A stretch of DNA of 14,326 bases, taken from positions 1 through 14,326 of the forward strand of contig SFOF01000061.1 in assembly GCA_004552515.1 (NCBI GenBank). The letters run 5' to 3'. This DNA is from Clostridiales bacterium. GTDB taxonomy: Bacteria; Bacillota; Clostridia; Christensenellales; Aristaeellaceae. The translations under genes were made by a program, and so were the position numbers. Within the stretch, counting starts at the first letter, position 1; every line of letters starts with the position of its first letter. This document shows positions 1-7,011 of the stretch, piece by piece. Below the pieces are notes generated by a model. The model had not been told where the DNA came from. It saw only the letters and a program-made list of their open reading frames with translations, and ran no database searches.

Positions 1-57
1 GGTCAATTTGATGCCAAATACGCTGAGACCAGTGAGATGAGAGAGAAAAACGGATGA
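1..57 (+). CDS. possible 3' end of an unidentified protein gene (partial)
   Basis: Frame 1 is open from the first base to a TGA at 55-57 and would encode the last 18 residues of a protein (ending ETSEMREKNG). The other two forward frames close by base 39. The stretch is too short to assign a family. It is offered because a plus-strand intrinsic terminator follows at 196-237 with no other plus-strand gene between, which fits a gene entering from the left. It could equally be a chance open frame next to an untranslated or RNA region, since bases 58-195 are AT-richer than the rest and hold nothing I recognise. Confidence 0.3.
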   Translation, partial: GQFDAKYAETSEMREKNG

Positions 58-195
58 TTTCGTGGGGAAATAAGCTGAATTAGTACCTAAAACGCCCAAA
101 AGAGACACCGGATAAAAGTTTTCGAAGCGAGTGGGAATAAGCCGATAAAAGGCCCCACAAAAATCGCGAAACAGCGTCCTTCAGCCCCAATATTT

Positions 196-237
196 AAAGC
201 CCGCACCGACGGTCCATGCCACCGATGCGGGCTTTTT
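196..237 (+). terminator. bidirectional intrinsic terminator
   Basis: A perfect 10-bp stem (AAAGCCCGCA at 196-205 with TGCGGGCTTT at 226-235) is followed by T residues on the plus strand. An inner CGGT/ACCG pairing strengthens the loop. Read on the minus strand it lies 40 bases past the nucleotidyltransferase stop, with a weaker T/A-rich tail, so it can serve transcripts from both sides. Confidence 0.85.
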
Positions 238-276
238 GCGCGCGTGAGCGCAAATTTCATTCACAATTCCAGGGGC

Positions 277-1035
277 TCAGGCGCGAATGGCCTGTATCAT
301 ATAGCCGGCGTATTCTCTGGATTCCCCTTCGTCAAACGCCGCCGCCCCGGTGGAGCCATAATCGTCCAGCGCCCTGCGGATCAGCGAGCCGTACCTTTCG
401 GGAAGATTCTTCAGGCCCCACTGACCGCCCTCCTGCTTTGACAGGATCAGCTTTTCCTTCCTGTATGCCAGAGCTCTGCACAGATTGAGCGCCGTATATA
501 CGGGCGCTTCAAGAATATCCTCCCCGGCGCGCTCGACGTCATGCCAGATGCTGTCCATATAGTCCTCCTCGCCGACGTCCTCAAAGACGCTGCGAATTTC
601 GCGCCCCCAAAGGCACCGCCCGCGATGATAGACGATCATGATGTGCGCCGCCAGATCCCTGTCCGTCCCCTTCATCTTTGAAACGTAATCCTGCGGATCG
701 CGCTGATACCACGTCAGATGCGCCGTCGAAAAGTGCAGCTCGAACGGCGTCGGATAGACGAACGGCCTGCATACGTCCGCCCGAATCATGCTGAACTCGA
801 TTCCCTTCGAGGGCGCAAGGGCGTTCAGCGCCACAACCATATCCATATAGCGCCGCTTGTCCTCATCGGGCGGCGCGCCGTTCACCACGGTCAACAGGTC
901 AATGTCGCTCTTTTGCGCGTTAAAGCACCCCATCGCCGCCGAACCGTGGAGATAGATTCCCACCAGATTCTCCCCCAACAGCGCCCGGCTCCGCTCCGTA
1001 AACGCTTCCGTAACCCTTTTGAGCGCGTCGCTCAT
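277..1035 (-). CDS. AadA/DUF4111-type nucleotidyltransferase (aminoglycoside adenylyltransferase-like)
   Basis: A 252-residue protein with an N-terminal nucleotidyltransferase domain and a C-terminal DUF4111-type helical domain. The catalytic signature HGSAAMG followed by SDID (Asp44 and Asp46) binds metal-nucleotide. Glu80 in GIEFSMI sits where AadA enzymes have their catalytic base. The later LNLCRALAY and KEGGQW-like region (KQEGGQWGLKNLP) matches the family's C-terminal motif. Known members adenylate streptomycin or spectinomycin; the substrate here cannot be read from sequence. An in-frame GTG at 1041 overlaps the upstream TGA, but the ATG at 1035 has GGGGGAG five bases upstream, so I chose ATG. 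The gene follows the VOC gene with 2 bases between stop and start, so translation is probably coupled. Transcription probably ends at the 196-237 hairpin. Confidence 0.85.
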   Translation of the reverse strand: MSDALKRVTEAFTERSRALLGENLVGIYLHGSAAMGCFNAQKSDIDLLTVVNGAPPDEDKRRYMDMVVALNALAPSKGIEFSMIRADVCRPFVYPTPFELHFSTAHLTWYQRDPQDYVSKMKGTDRDLAAHIMIVYHRGRCLWGREIRSVFEDVGEEDYMDSIWHDVERAGEDILEAPVYTALNLCRALAYRKEKLILSKQEGGQWGLKNLPERYGSLIRRALDDYGSTGAAAFDEGESREYAGYMIQAIRA

Positions 1036-1037
1036 GC

Positions 1038-1466
1038 TCACTCCCCCAAACCGCTCTCTCCCGCGTTCATGCTCCCAATCTCCAGCAGATTCCCCTCCGG
1101 ATCGGCCACATAAAAATTGCGGATGCCAAAATCAAACGTCACCGGCGCGCCGCAGGGAAACGACACGCCCAGCTCTGACAGCCGCTCATACTCCCTGTCC
1201 ACATCGGCGTATTCCGGCAGCCACAGCGCGATCTCAAAGCTCTGATTGATCCCGCGCGGCGGTCTATACGCCTGATCAATCGCCTTGGCGAACTCCCTGC
1301 GGCTATACATGAACAGCGTCGTCGGGCCGCCGGCCGTCTCAAACTCGGCAAAATTGCCGCCCGCCCAGTCGGTGTGAAGCCCGAGAACATCGCGATAAAA
1401 CCGTGCCATCCGATCCATATCGCCGACAAACAGACACGCGCCAACTCTGACCCTCTTCCCATCCAT
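1038..1466 (-). CDS. VOC-family (glyoxalase/bleomycin-resistance fold) protein
   Basis: A 142-residue single-domain protein of the vicinal oxygen chelate superfamily. The first beta-alpha-beta module is at about residues 7-50 (ACLFVGDMDRMARFYRDVLGL). The second half ends with the hallmark FYVADPEGNLLEIGS at about residues 117-131, whose Glu is the usual last metal ligand. The first ligand position (usually His or Gln in VGACLF) is not obviously filled, so a metal-dependent reaction is uncertain. Members include lactoylglutathione lyases, dioxygenases and drug-binding resistance proteins; which one applies is unknown. The ATG has an AGGAGGA-type RBS about 8 bases upstream, and a canonical promoter lies about 67 bases before the start. 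It is first in a two-gene unit with the nucleotidyltransferase, which hints at, but does not prove, a small-molecule or antibiotic-related role. Confidence 0.85.
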   Translation of the reverse strand: MDGKRVRVGACLFVGDMDRMARFYRDVLGLHTDWAGGNFAEFETAGGPTTLFMYSRREFAKAIDQAYRPPRGINQSFEIALWLPEYADVDREYERLSELGVSFPCGAPVTFDFGIRNFYVADPEGNLLEIGSMNAGESGLGE

Positions 1467-1532
1467 GCCGTGCTTCCTCCTCCGCGGGGCGATACGCAGC
1501 TTTTAATGCGCATCGCACGTTGTATATCGTTT

Positions 1533-1561
1533 ATTATACGCGCCCCGCCCGTACACGTCAA
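1533..1561 (-). promoter_or_regulatory. promoter of the VOC-nucleotidyltransferase unit
   Basis: On the minus strand, TTGACG (1561-1556) and TATAAT (1538-1533) are separated by exactly 17 bases. The expected start point is about 60 bases before the VOC ATG. This is a near-consensus vegetative sigma promoter. Confidence 0.85.
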
Positions 1562-1628
1562 GGACAAGCGCCCCGATTTTACGCACGGATAACGCGATGG
1601 ACTGAATGCGGCCACAAAACGGCATAGC

Positions 1629-1669
1629 AAAAAGCCGCCCGATTTCGCCTCGAAACCAGACGGCCCGCT
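1629..1669 (-). terminator. probable intrinsic terminator of the XRE regulator gene
   Basis: Ten bases past the regulator stop, the minus strand has an imperfect hairpin: AGC/GCT and CCG/CGG outer pairs, and a TTTCG/CGAAA inner stem. It is followed by five T residues (plus-strand A run 1629-1633). The stem is interrupted, so efficiency is uncertain. Confidence 0.5.
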
Positions 1670-1678
1670 TTCTTTTCT

Positions 1679-2188
1679 CTATCCCCTGCCGCGCAGATAC
1701 GCGCCGGCGGCCAGCAGAATAACGCCCGCGAGCACCGCGATCAGGCTGATGATCATCGGCCCCACCGCGCCGTAGCCCGCGATCAGGCCGATCAGCCCGA
1801 CGCAGCCGTTCATCGTCACGTCGTTCAGCGTGGCCAGCGCCATGATCGCAATCGCGAACACAGCCCCCAGCACGGCCAGCGCCAGCCCCGCCGCCATGAG
1901 CGCATTGAAGGCGCGCGGCCTTCTGCCCAGCTGCGCGGATAAAAGCCGCATCAGCTCGAGCTGCTTTTCGATGTCCGCGCGATCCGGCTCGGGCGTGGGC
2001 GCGCCGGTCAGCGTCCCCACGGGCACGCCCAGCACGCCGGAGAGCGCGACCAGCTGATCCACGTCCGGCATGGACAGATTGTTCTCCCACTTTGAAATGG
2101 TCTGCCGCACGACGTTCATGCGCGCGGCCAGCTCCTCCTGCGAAAGCCCCGCCTTGCGGCGCAGCGTTTTCAGCGTCTCGCCAAACAC
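1679..2188 (-). CDS. XRE-family transcriptional regulator with C-terminal membrane segments
   Basis: A 169-residue protein. Residues about 5-60 form an HTH_3/XRE DNA-binding domain: FGETLKTLRRKAGLSQEELA, then VVRQTISKWE for the recognition helix and the usual PDVDQLVALSGVLGV tail. A charged linker follows. Residues about 95-120 and 127-165 are strongly hydrophobic and should form two or three membrane helices, so this is a membrane-tethered repressor-like protein of a kind common in Firmicutes. Target and signal are unknown. The frame extends upstream to a TTG at 2251, but that would place the start inside the promoter. The GTG at 2188 has GGGGGAGG about 8 bases upstream and lies just after the predicted transcription start, so I chose it. 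The gene lies 105 bases downstream of trpS and has its own promoter. Confidence 0.85.
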   Translation of the reverse strand: MFGETLKTLRRKAGLSQEELAARMNVVRQTISKWENNLSMPDVDQLVALSGVLGVPVGTLTGAPTPEPDRADIEKQLELMRLLSAQLGRRPRAFNALMAAGLALAVLGAVFAIAIMALATLNDVTMNGCVGLIGLIAGYGAVGPMIISLIAVLAGVILLAAGAYLRGRG

Positions 2189-2221
2189 AGTCCCATCCTC
2201 CCCCTTCTTCCATTCAGGGAG

Positions 2222-2251
2222 ATTATACGCCGCGCCCGCCGCCATGCGCAA
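2222..2251 (-). promoter_or_regulatory. promoter of the XRE regulator gene
   Basis: On the minus strand a perfect TATAAT (2227-2222) lies 18 bases after TTGCGC (2251-2246). It overlaps the upstream extension of the regulator frame and therefore supports the later GTG start at 2188. Confidence 0.6.
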
Positions 2252-2293
2252 GCAACGCAGAGCGGCAGGCGCGCATAAATTCGTTGCGTCCCG

Positions 2294-3355
2294 TCAGCGC
2301 AGCAGATTTCCATTCTCGAAATAGTCGATCCGCATGGCGCGGCGCACGTCATTAAGCGTCTGCGCGGCGGTTTGCCCGGCGCGCGCGCTGCCGGCTCTGA
2401 GCAGCTCCACAACGTCCTCAGGCCGCTTTTCCCACTCGGCGCGGCGCGCGCGGATGGGGCGCAGCTCGGACTGGAGCACGTCGTTCAGGAACCGCTTGAC
2501 CTTCACGTCGCCCAGCCCGCCGCGCTCATAGTGCGCCTTCATCTCGTCCAGATTGGCATAGTCCTTCAAAAACTCGGCGAAATGCTCGTCGCGGCAGAAC
2601 GCGGCCAGATAGATGAACACGGGGTTATTCTCCGTGTGGCCGGGATCCTCGCGGCGGATGTGGGTGGGATCGGTGTACATGGACATGATCTTGGCCTTCA
2701 CGTCCTCCTCCGTGTCGGAGAGGTAGATGCAGTTGCCCAGCGACTTGCTCATCTTGGCCTTGCCGTCGATGCCGGGCAGGCGCAGGCAGGCCTTGTTGTC
2801 CGGCAGCACGATTTCCGGCTCGGTGAGCGTGTCGCCATAGACCGCGTTGAACTTGTGCACAATCTCCTTGCACTGCTCGAGCATGGGCAGCTGATCCTCG
2901 CCCACCGGCACGGCCGTGGCGCGGAAGGCGGTGATGTCGGCCGCCTGGCTGATGGGATAGCAGAAGAAGCCGACGGGGATACTGGCCTCGAAGTTGCGCT
3001 GCTGAATCTCGGCCTTGACGGTGGGATTGCGCTGCACGCGGGACACCGTGACCAGATTCATATAGTAGAACGTCAGCTCGGTCAGCTCCGGCACCATGGA
3101 CTGGATGAATATTGTGGACTTGGCGGGATCGATGCCGCAGGCCAGATAGTCCAGCGCGACCTGCATGATGTTGCCGCGCACCTTCTCGGGATGCTCGGCG
3201 TTGTCGGTGAGCGCCTGCGCGTCGGCGATCATGATGTAGATTTCGTCGTATTTTCCGGAATTTTGCAGCCGGACGCGTTCCTTGAGCGAGCCGACGTAAT
3301 GCCCCACATGGAGACGGCCGGTCGGGCGGTCGCCGGTCAGTATGATCTGCTTCAT
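2294..3355 (-). CDS. trpS: tryptophanyl-tRNA synthetase
   Basis: A 353-residue class I aminoacyl-tRNA synthetase that charges tRNA-Trp with tryptophan in the cytoplasm. The ATP-binding HIGH-type motif is TGDRPTGRLHVGHYVGS (residues 7-23) and the KMSKS loop is exact (AKMSKSLGN, residues 200-208). The RPTGRLHVGH form and the length match the TrpRS type found in many Firmicutes. A longer frame exists upstream to 3418, but the ATG at 3355 has AAGGAG 9 bases before it, and the promoter at 3387-3415 overlaps the longer frame. The deduced 5' leader is only about 25 bases, so there is no room for a T-box, the usual regulator of such genes in this phylum. Divergent from the GtrA-family gene. Confidence 0.97.
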   Translation of the reverse strand: MKQIILTGDRPTGRLHVGHYVGSLKERVRLQNSGKYDEIYIMIADAQALTDNAEHPEKVRGNIMQVALDYLACGIDPAKSTIFIQSMVPELTELTFYYMNLVTVSRVQRNPTVKAEIQQRNFEASIPVGFFCYPISQAADITAFRATAVPVGEDQLPMLEQCKEIVHKFNAVYGDTLTEPEIVLPDNKACLRLPGIDGKAKMSKSLGNCIYLSDTEEDVKAKIMSMYTDPTHIRREDPGHTENNPVFIYLAAFCRDEHFAEFLKDYANLDEMKAHYERGGLGDVKVKRFLNDVLQSELRPIRARRAEWEKRPEDVVELLRAGSARAGQTAAQTLNDVRRAMRIDYFENGNLLR

Positions 3356-3386
3356 TAAAAGGAACTCCTTCACACACTTTTTTATC

Positions 3387-3415
3387 ATTATATCACGGGC
3401 GAGGAACGCGGTCAA
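3387..3415 (-). promoter_or_regulatory. trpS promoter
   Basis: On the minus strand, TTGACC (3415-3410) and TATAAT (3392-3387) are spaced 17 bases apart, and TGA before the -10 gives an extended -10 element. The predicted start is about 25 bases before the trpS ATG. Confidence 0.88.
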
Positions 3416-3429
3416 CAAAAAAAGGCGGC

Positions 3430-3458
3430 TTGACGGCGCATTTTCCCCGTGCTACAAT
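3430..3458 (+). promoter_or_regulatory. promoter of the GtrA-family gene
   Basis: TTGACG (3430-3435), a 17-base spacer and TACAAT (3453-3458). It is divergent from the trpS promoter, with only 14 bases between the two -35 boxes. The leader to the gene start is about 70 bases and contains no known riboswitch that I recognise. Confidence 0.85.
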
Positions 3459-3536
3459 GGCAAAGGCGCAACCCCGAGGGCATAAGGAGCGTCTTATCCG
3501 ATGAAAACGGCCTGCTTTTGAAGGAAAGGATATAAT

Positions 3537-3974
3537 ATGAAGGAACTGATCAAAAAGCACTGGAAGCTGATTTCCTATCTGTTCTTCGGCGCGCTGACCA
3601 CGCTGGTGAACATCGCCGTCTACGGCGCGGCCACCTATCTGGGCATGGCGGTCGGCTGGGCGAACGCGCTGGCCTGGGCGCTGTCCGTCGCCTTCGCCTA
3701 CTACACCAACCGGCGCTGGGTGTTTGAAAGCACCGCCGCGGGCTTCAAGGCCGTGCTGCGCGAGATGGGCGCGTTCGTGGCCTGCCGCCTGGGCACAGGG
3801 CTTCTCGATCAGGCGATCATGATGCTGGGCGTAGACGTATTGGGGCCAAAGCTGCTCGCGCCGGAGCGCCTCTATATCTGGGGGCTGGCGCTCAAGATTG
3901 CCAGCAACATCATCGTGATCGTGCTCAACTACCTTTTCAGCAAGCTGATCATATTCGCGAAAAGGTCGAAATAG
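3537..3974 (+). CDS. GtrA-family membrane protein
   Basis: A 145-residue protein with about four membrane helices (residues roughly 11-31, 37-57, 75-97 and 113-138) and the family landmarks FGALTTLVNIAVY, AFAYYTNRRWVFES and NYLFSKLIIF. GtrA-like proteins are small cytoplasmic-membrane proteins associated with sugar decoration of envelope polymers. Some are thought to move polyprenyl-phosphate-linked sugars across the membrane. No glycosyltransferase lies next to it, so the substrate is unknown. The ATG has AAAGGA 6 bases upstream. No clear terminator follows on the plus strand. The 3' end of the gene overlaps a small minus-strand ORF. Confidence 0.9.
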   Translation: MKELIKKHWKLISYLFFGALTTLVNIAVYGAATYLGMAVGWANALAWALSVAFAYYTNRRWVFESTAAGFKAVLREMGAFVACRLGTGLLDQAIMMLGVDVLGPKLLAPERLYIWGLALKIASNIIVIVLNYLFSKLIIFAKRSK

Positions 3975-4006
3975 CGCATACGGTTGTCAAAGCTGTCGGT
4001 GATCAT
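3929..4006 (-). pseudogene. 25-codon ORF with full expression signals, possible severed gene 5' end
   Basis: On the minus strand an ATG (4006) sits 9 bases after GGGAGG (4021-4016), which itself follows an extended -10 (TGATATAAT). The frame reads MITDSFDNRMRYFDLF and then stops at TAG (3931-3929), entirely overlapping the 3' end and flank of the GtrA-family gene. The first nine residues resemble the start of a real protein; from memory they recall the N-termini of nucleoside-phosphorylase-like enzymes, but this is weak. I infer either a truncated remnant left by a rearrangement near 3970-3990, or a small expressed peptide. Confidence 0.3.
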
Positions 4007-4039
4007 GGCGCTTCGCCTCCCTGATGATGATTGCTTCCT

Positions 4040-4048
4040 ATTATATCA
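4040..4048 (-). promoter_or_regulatory. extended -10 element before the small minus-strand ORF
   Basis: The minus strand shows TGATATAAT, an extended -10 identical to the one in the trpS promoter. No -35 hexamer is visible at the proper distance. It lies about 34 bases upstream of the ORF start. Confidence 0.4.
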
Positions 4049-4083
4049 CGAAGGGCGGCGGCGCGCAGCGCATCTCTCCATAC

Positions 4084-4121
4084 AAAAAAGACCGGGGCCC
4101 CTTTGCGGCGCTCCGGTCTTT
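4084..4121 (-). terminator. intrinsic terminator of the DUF368 gene
   Basis: Twelve bases past the DUF368 stop, the minus strand has a 9-bp stem (AAAGACCGG, 4121-4113, with CCGGTCTTT, 4095-4087) followed by a run of six T residues (4089-4084). Confidence 0.88.
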
Positions 4122-4132
4122 GGAAGGGCTTA

Positions 4133-4969
4133 TCAGCCCGATATGCGGTTGCACAGCGTGATGGCGGCGATGCCGACCACCAACATGAGGATCGGCCAGA
4201 AGGCCAGCATGGCGCTCCAGCCGGGGAAGATGCACAGGATCGATCCGAACACGAAGCCGAGAATGGCCGAATAGGACGGTTCGGCGTACCTGGCCAGCAG
4301 CCACTTGATGAGCTTGGTGACCGTGATCAGGCCGATCAGGCAGCCTATGGCGAAGGGAATGAGCACGAGGAAATTGAGATCGGCCACAGCGCCTATGATC
4401 GTGCCGTAAAAGCCCAGAAGCAGCATGACGAACGAGCCGCTGATGCCGGGAATGATCATCGTCGAGATGGCGATGACGCCATAGAGTATGTACAGAAGCG
4501 TGTTGCCCAGATTGAAGCTGGTCACCTGCGCCGCGACGGCGGCCTCCTTGGCCTTGCTGGTATCGCCGGCCAGCGCCATGGGGATCATGATGCCGAAGGT
4601 GATCAGCATGGGCAGGATGTTGGCAAGGCTTACATGCCACTTCTCGCCCTGCCTGAACGTCAGCCTGACCAGCATGGGGATGCTGCCCAGTATAATGCCG
4701 ATGAAGAAGGCGTTGGCCTCGGTGGGGTAGTTGGCCAGGATCCACTTCATCAGCTTGCCGAAGGCCAGTATGCCGATGCCCGCGCCCAGGCCGAACACGA
4801 GGATGAAGGGCAGCTCCTTGCGCCATTTTGTGCGCAGATTGGCCACCAGATCGATGAGACGCTCATACAGGCCGAACACGACGGTCATCGTGCCGCCGCT
4901 CACACCGGGAATGACGTTGGCCAGGCCGAACACAATGCCGGCCACCAGAATGTAGAGATGATGCAGCAT
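4133..4969 (-). CDS. DUF368 membrane protein, PopT-type undecaprenyl-phosphate translocase
   Basis: A 278-residue polytopic membrane protein. Two homologous halves each carry the DUF368 hallmark: GLANVIPGVSGGTMTVVFG near the N-terminus and STMIIPGISGSFVMLLLG after the midpoint, consistent with an inverted-repeat transporter fold. Proteins of this family (PopT) have been reported to return undecaprenyl phosphate, the lipid carrier of cell-wall and other envelope polymers, to the inner leaflet. That role is assigned here by family only. The frame extends upstream to 5335 but is low-complexity there. The ATG at 4969 has GGGAGG about 6-7 bases upstream and begins a hydrophobic helix (MLHHLYILVAG), so I chose it. 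It is a single-gene unit, with a promoter about 30 bases upstream of the start and a strong terminator. Confidence 0.92.
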   Translation of the reverse strand: MLHHLYILVAGIVFGLANVIPGVSGGTMTVVFGLYERLIDLVANLRTKWRKELPFILVFGLGAGIGILAFGKLMKWILANYPTEANAFFIGIILGSIPMLVRLTFRQGEKWHVSLANILPMLITFGIMIPMALAGDTSKAKEAAVAAQVTSFNLGNTLLYILYGVIAISTMIIPGISGSFVMLLLGFYGTIIGAVADLNFLVLIPFAIGCLIGLITVTKLIKWLLARYAEPSYSAILGFVFGSILCIFPGWSAMLAFWPILMLVVGIAAITLCNRISG

Positions 4970-4997
4970 AATTTGCCTCCCTTTTCTTGCTGTATAA

Positions 4998-5026
4998 AGG
5001 GTACACCAAGCCGCCGCCCATGTCAA
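4998..5026 (-). promoter_or_regulatory. probable promoter of the DUF368 gene
   Basis: On the minus strand a consensus TTGACA (5026-5021) is followed after 17 bases by TACCCT (5003-4998), a poor -10. A TTTATA a few bases further downstream is an alternative. Confidence 0.55.
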
Positions 5027-5365
5027 GGCATTATGCGGGATGAAACGATTAGAATTCGCCAATTTTTCCAGCCCGCGCGGAAACGGCGCCTGAAGGCGGC
5101 GCTTCTCCCGCCCTCCGCGCCCCGGCCCGCCTGGAGAGCGAAGCGGCGCGAAGGCTGCGCAGATCATGGCGCTGAATCGAAGCCCTTCCCTCAGCCGCGA
5201 GGGCGCTGCCTGCGGACAGCCCATCCGGGAACATCCTCCCTTTTGCGCACACCGCCCTCTCTGATCGAGCAGCTCCCCCGCGCGCGATTGCAATCGCCCC
5301 ATTCGCCCCCATAGATCTGCCGCCGGTCCAATCATGTCAATCCTGTGAAAAGTCCCGCATATCCC
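5027..5365 (-). other. gene-free GC-rich interval with a 14-bp palindrome
   Basis: About 340 bases between the promoters of the divergent DUF368 and DegV genes. No open frame has a ribosome binding site and a recognisable protein; the minus-strand frame at 5049-5312 looks like low-complexity translation of GC-rich DNA. The only clear structure is a perfect palindrome, GCGATTGCAATCGC, at 5284-5297, a candidate protein-binding site. Confidence 0.4.
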
Positions 5366-5394
5366 TTGACAGGCGGCGCATGATGTGGTAATCT
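5366..5394 (+). promoter_or_regulatory. promoter of the DegV-hemolysin III unit
   Basis: Consensus TTGACA (5366-5371), a 17-base spacer and TAATCT (5389-5394). The predicted start is about 30 bases before the DegV ATG. Confidence 0.65.
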
Positions 5395-5430
5395 AGTATT
5401 AAATACAAGATGAAGCGGAGAATGATAACC

Positions 5431-6312
5431 ATGTACGCCATTGTAACGGATACGTCGGCCAATCTGGACAGCGCGCTGCTGGAGCGGCGAGGAATTTGCG
5501 CCATTCCGTTTTCATTTTTTGACGCGAAGGACGAGAAGGAGCAGACCTGTCTGGACACGCACGGCTTTGACGGCGAGGCCTATTATGAGAATATGCGCCG
5601 GGGCACGCGCTATGTGACCTCGCAGATCACGCCCCAGCGCTACATCGACTTTATGACGCCAATCCTGCGGGAGGGGCGGGACATCCTGTTCGTGGGGATG
5701 TCCTCGGGCATCAGCGGCGCGTATCACTCGGCGGAATCGGCGGCGCGGACGCTGCTGGAGACGTTTCCCGAGCGCAAAATCCGGCTGGTGGACACGCTGA
5801 GCGCGTCGCTGGGCGAGGGGCTTATCGTGCTCCATGCCGCCGAAAGGCGCGACGCGGGCGCGGCGCTTGACGATCTGGCCGACGAGCTGACGGCGCTGCG
5901 CCGCCGCATGTGTCAGGTGTTCAGCGTAGACGATCTCAAATATCTCCATCGCAGCGGCCGCATATCGGGCGTTGCAGCGCTGGCCGGCAACATACTGAGC
6001 ATAAAGCCGCTGCTCAAGGGCAACGAGGAGGGCAAGATCGTCTGCTTTGGCCGCGTGCGTGGCCGCAAGGCGGCGATCAAGGCACTCGCCGACCGCTATA
6101 ACGAGCTGGTCGTGGATGCGGCCGACCAGACCGTTGGCATTGCGCACGCCGGCTGCGCGCAGGACGCGGCGGCGCTGGCCGAGCTGCTGCGGCAGAAGAA
6201 CGCGCCGGGGGACATACTGACGGTGTGCTATGAGCCGGTGACCGGCTCGCACGTCGGCCCGGGCACGCTGGCGCTGTTCTTCCTGGGCGGCGACGACGTG
6301 AGATCGAGATAA
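5431..6312 (+). CDS. DegV-family fatty-acid-binding protein (FakB-like)
   Basis: A 293-residue cytoplasmic DegV protein. The motifs run in order: N-terminal YAIVTDTSANLD, TSQITPQRY at about residue 65, VGMSSGISGAYHSA, DDLKYLHRSGRIS in the middle, and C-terminal GSHVGPGTLALFF. These line the fatty-acid pocket. Related FakB proteins present bound fatty acids to the kinase FakA for incorporation into phospholipid; no fakA is in the window. Upstream in-frame ATGs at 5410 and 5422 lack well-placed ribosome binding sites. The ATG at 5431 has GGAG 10 bases upstream and gives the usual DegV N-terminus. It is followed after 14 bases by the hemolysin III gene, so the two are co-transcribed. Confidence 0.93.
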   Translation: MYAIVTDTSANLDSALLERRGICAIPFSFFDAKDEKEQTCLDTHGFDGEAYYENMRRGTRYVTSQITPQRYIDFMTPILREGRDILFVGMSSGISGAYHSAESAARTLLETFPERKIRLVDTLSASLGEGLIVLHAAERRDAGAALDDLADELTALRRRMCQVFSVDDLKYLHRSGRISGVAALAGNILSIKPLLKGNEEGKIVCFGRVRGRKAAIKALADRYNELVVDAADQTVGIAHAGCAQDAAALAELLRQKNAPGDILTVCYEPVTGSHVGPGTLALFFLGGDDVRSR

Positions 6313-6326
6313 AGGGGGAAGGAAGC

Positions 6327-7004
6327 ATGACCAGAACGAAGCTCAGCGACCGGCAGCTGCCCGGCTACACCCGCGGCGAGGAGCTGTTCAATTTCATTTC
6401 GCACATTATGGGCGGCGCGTTCGCCATTGTCGCGACGGTGACGTGCATCCTGAAGGCGGCGTTTGCGGGGAGCGCGTGGGGCGTTGTGGGCGCGTCGATC
6501 TACGGCGCGTCGCTGATCGTCCTCTACGCCATGTCCAGCGTCTACCACGGCCTGCGCCCCTCGACGGGCAAGAAGGTCATGCAGGTGCTCGACCACTGCG
6601 CGGTCTATTTCCTCATTGGTGGCACCTACACGCCGATCATGCTCTGCGCCGTGCGGCCGGTGCATCCCGGCTGGGGCTGGGCGATTTTCGGCGTGGTGTG
6701 GGCTCTGGCGGCCATGGCCACGGTGTTCACGGCGATCGATCTGAAAAGGTATTTCAGACTGTCGATGATCTGCTATATCGCCATGGGCTGGTGCGTCATA
6801 CTGGCGATCAGGCCGGTGCTGGACACGGTGGGCGCGGCGGGCTTTGTCTGGCTGCTGCTGGGCGGCGTGGCCTACACGCTGGGCGCGGTGCTCTACAACA
6901 TCGGCAAGCGGAAGAGCAGGCGCTATATGCACGCGGTGTTCCACGTCTTTGTGCTGCTGGGCAGCGCGCTGCAATATGTGTGCATACTGGGCTATGTGCT
7001 GTAA
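6327..7004 (+). CDS. hemolysin III/PAQR-family membrane protein
   Basis: A 225-residue protein with seven predicted membrane helices. The PAQR zinc ligands are intact: His74 in SSVYHGL and the HAVFH pair His202 and His206. The conserved Asp in QVLDHCAVYFLIGGTYTP is present. The family includes bacterial YqfA/HlyIII proteins and eukaryotic adiponectin receptors. Despite the name, hemolytic activity is rarely shown, and roles in membrane-lipid homeostasis have been proposed. The RBS GGGGGAAGGA lies close to the ATG. It is second in a unit with the DegV gene, and the pairing with a fatty-acid-binding protein fits a lipid-related role. A very strong terminator begins 8 bases after the stop. Confidence 0.93.
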   Translation: MTRTKLSDRQLPGYTRGEELFNFISHIMGGAFAIVATVTCILKAAFAGSAWGVVGASIYGASLIVLYAMSSVYHGLRPSTGKKVMQVLDHCAVYFLIGGTYTPIMLCAVRPVHPGWGWAIFGVVWALAAMATVFTAIDLKRYFRLSMICYIAMGWCVILAIRPVLDTVGAAGFVWLLLGGVAYTLGAVLYNIGKRKSRRYMHAVFHVFVLLGSALQYVCILGYVL

Positions 7005-7011
7005 AAAAATC

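Noticed and set aside
1..195. 3' end of a structural RNA (tmRNA, RNase P RNA or SRP RNA)
   Set aside because: None of the conserved end sequences or a CCA/T-arm is visible; only a short open frame and a terminator can be supported.
3356..3536. T-box riboswitch upstream of trpS
   Set aside because: The trpS promoter leaves a leader of only about 25 bases, and no T-box sequence or terminator/antiterminator pair is present.
5049..5312. Minus-strand 87-codon frame upstream of the DUF368 gene
   Set aside because: Low-complexity Ala/Arg/Gly composition, no recognisable domain and no convincing start signals.
4031..5314. Plus-strand 427-codon frame opposite the DUF368 gene
   Set aside because: It is the antisense of a clear membrane-protein gene, with a composition rich in Gln, His, Asp and Ala typical of reverse-strand translation, and has no ribosome binding site.
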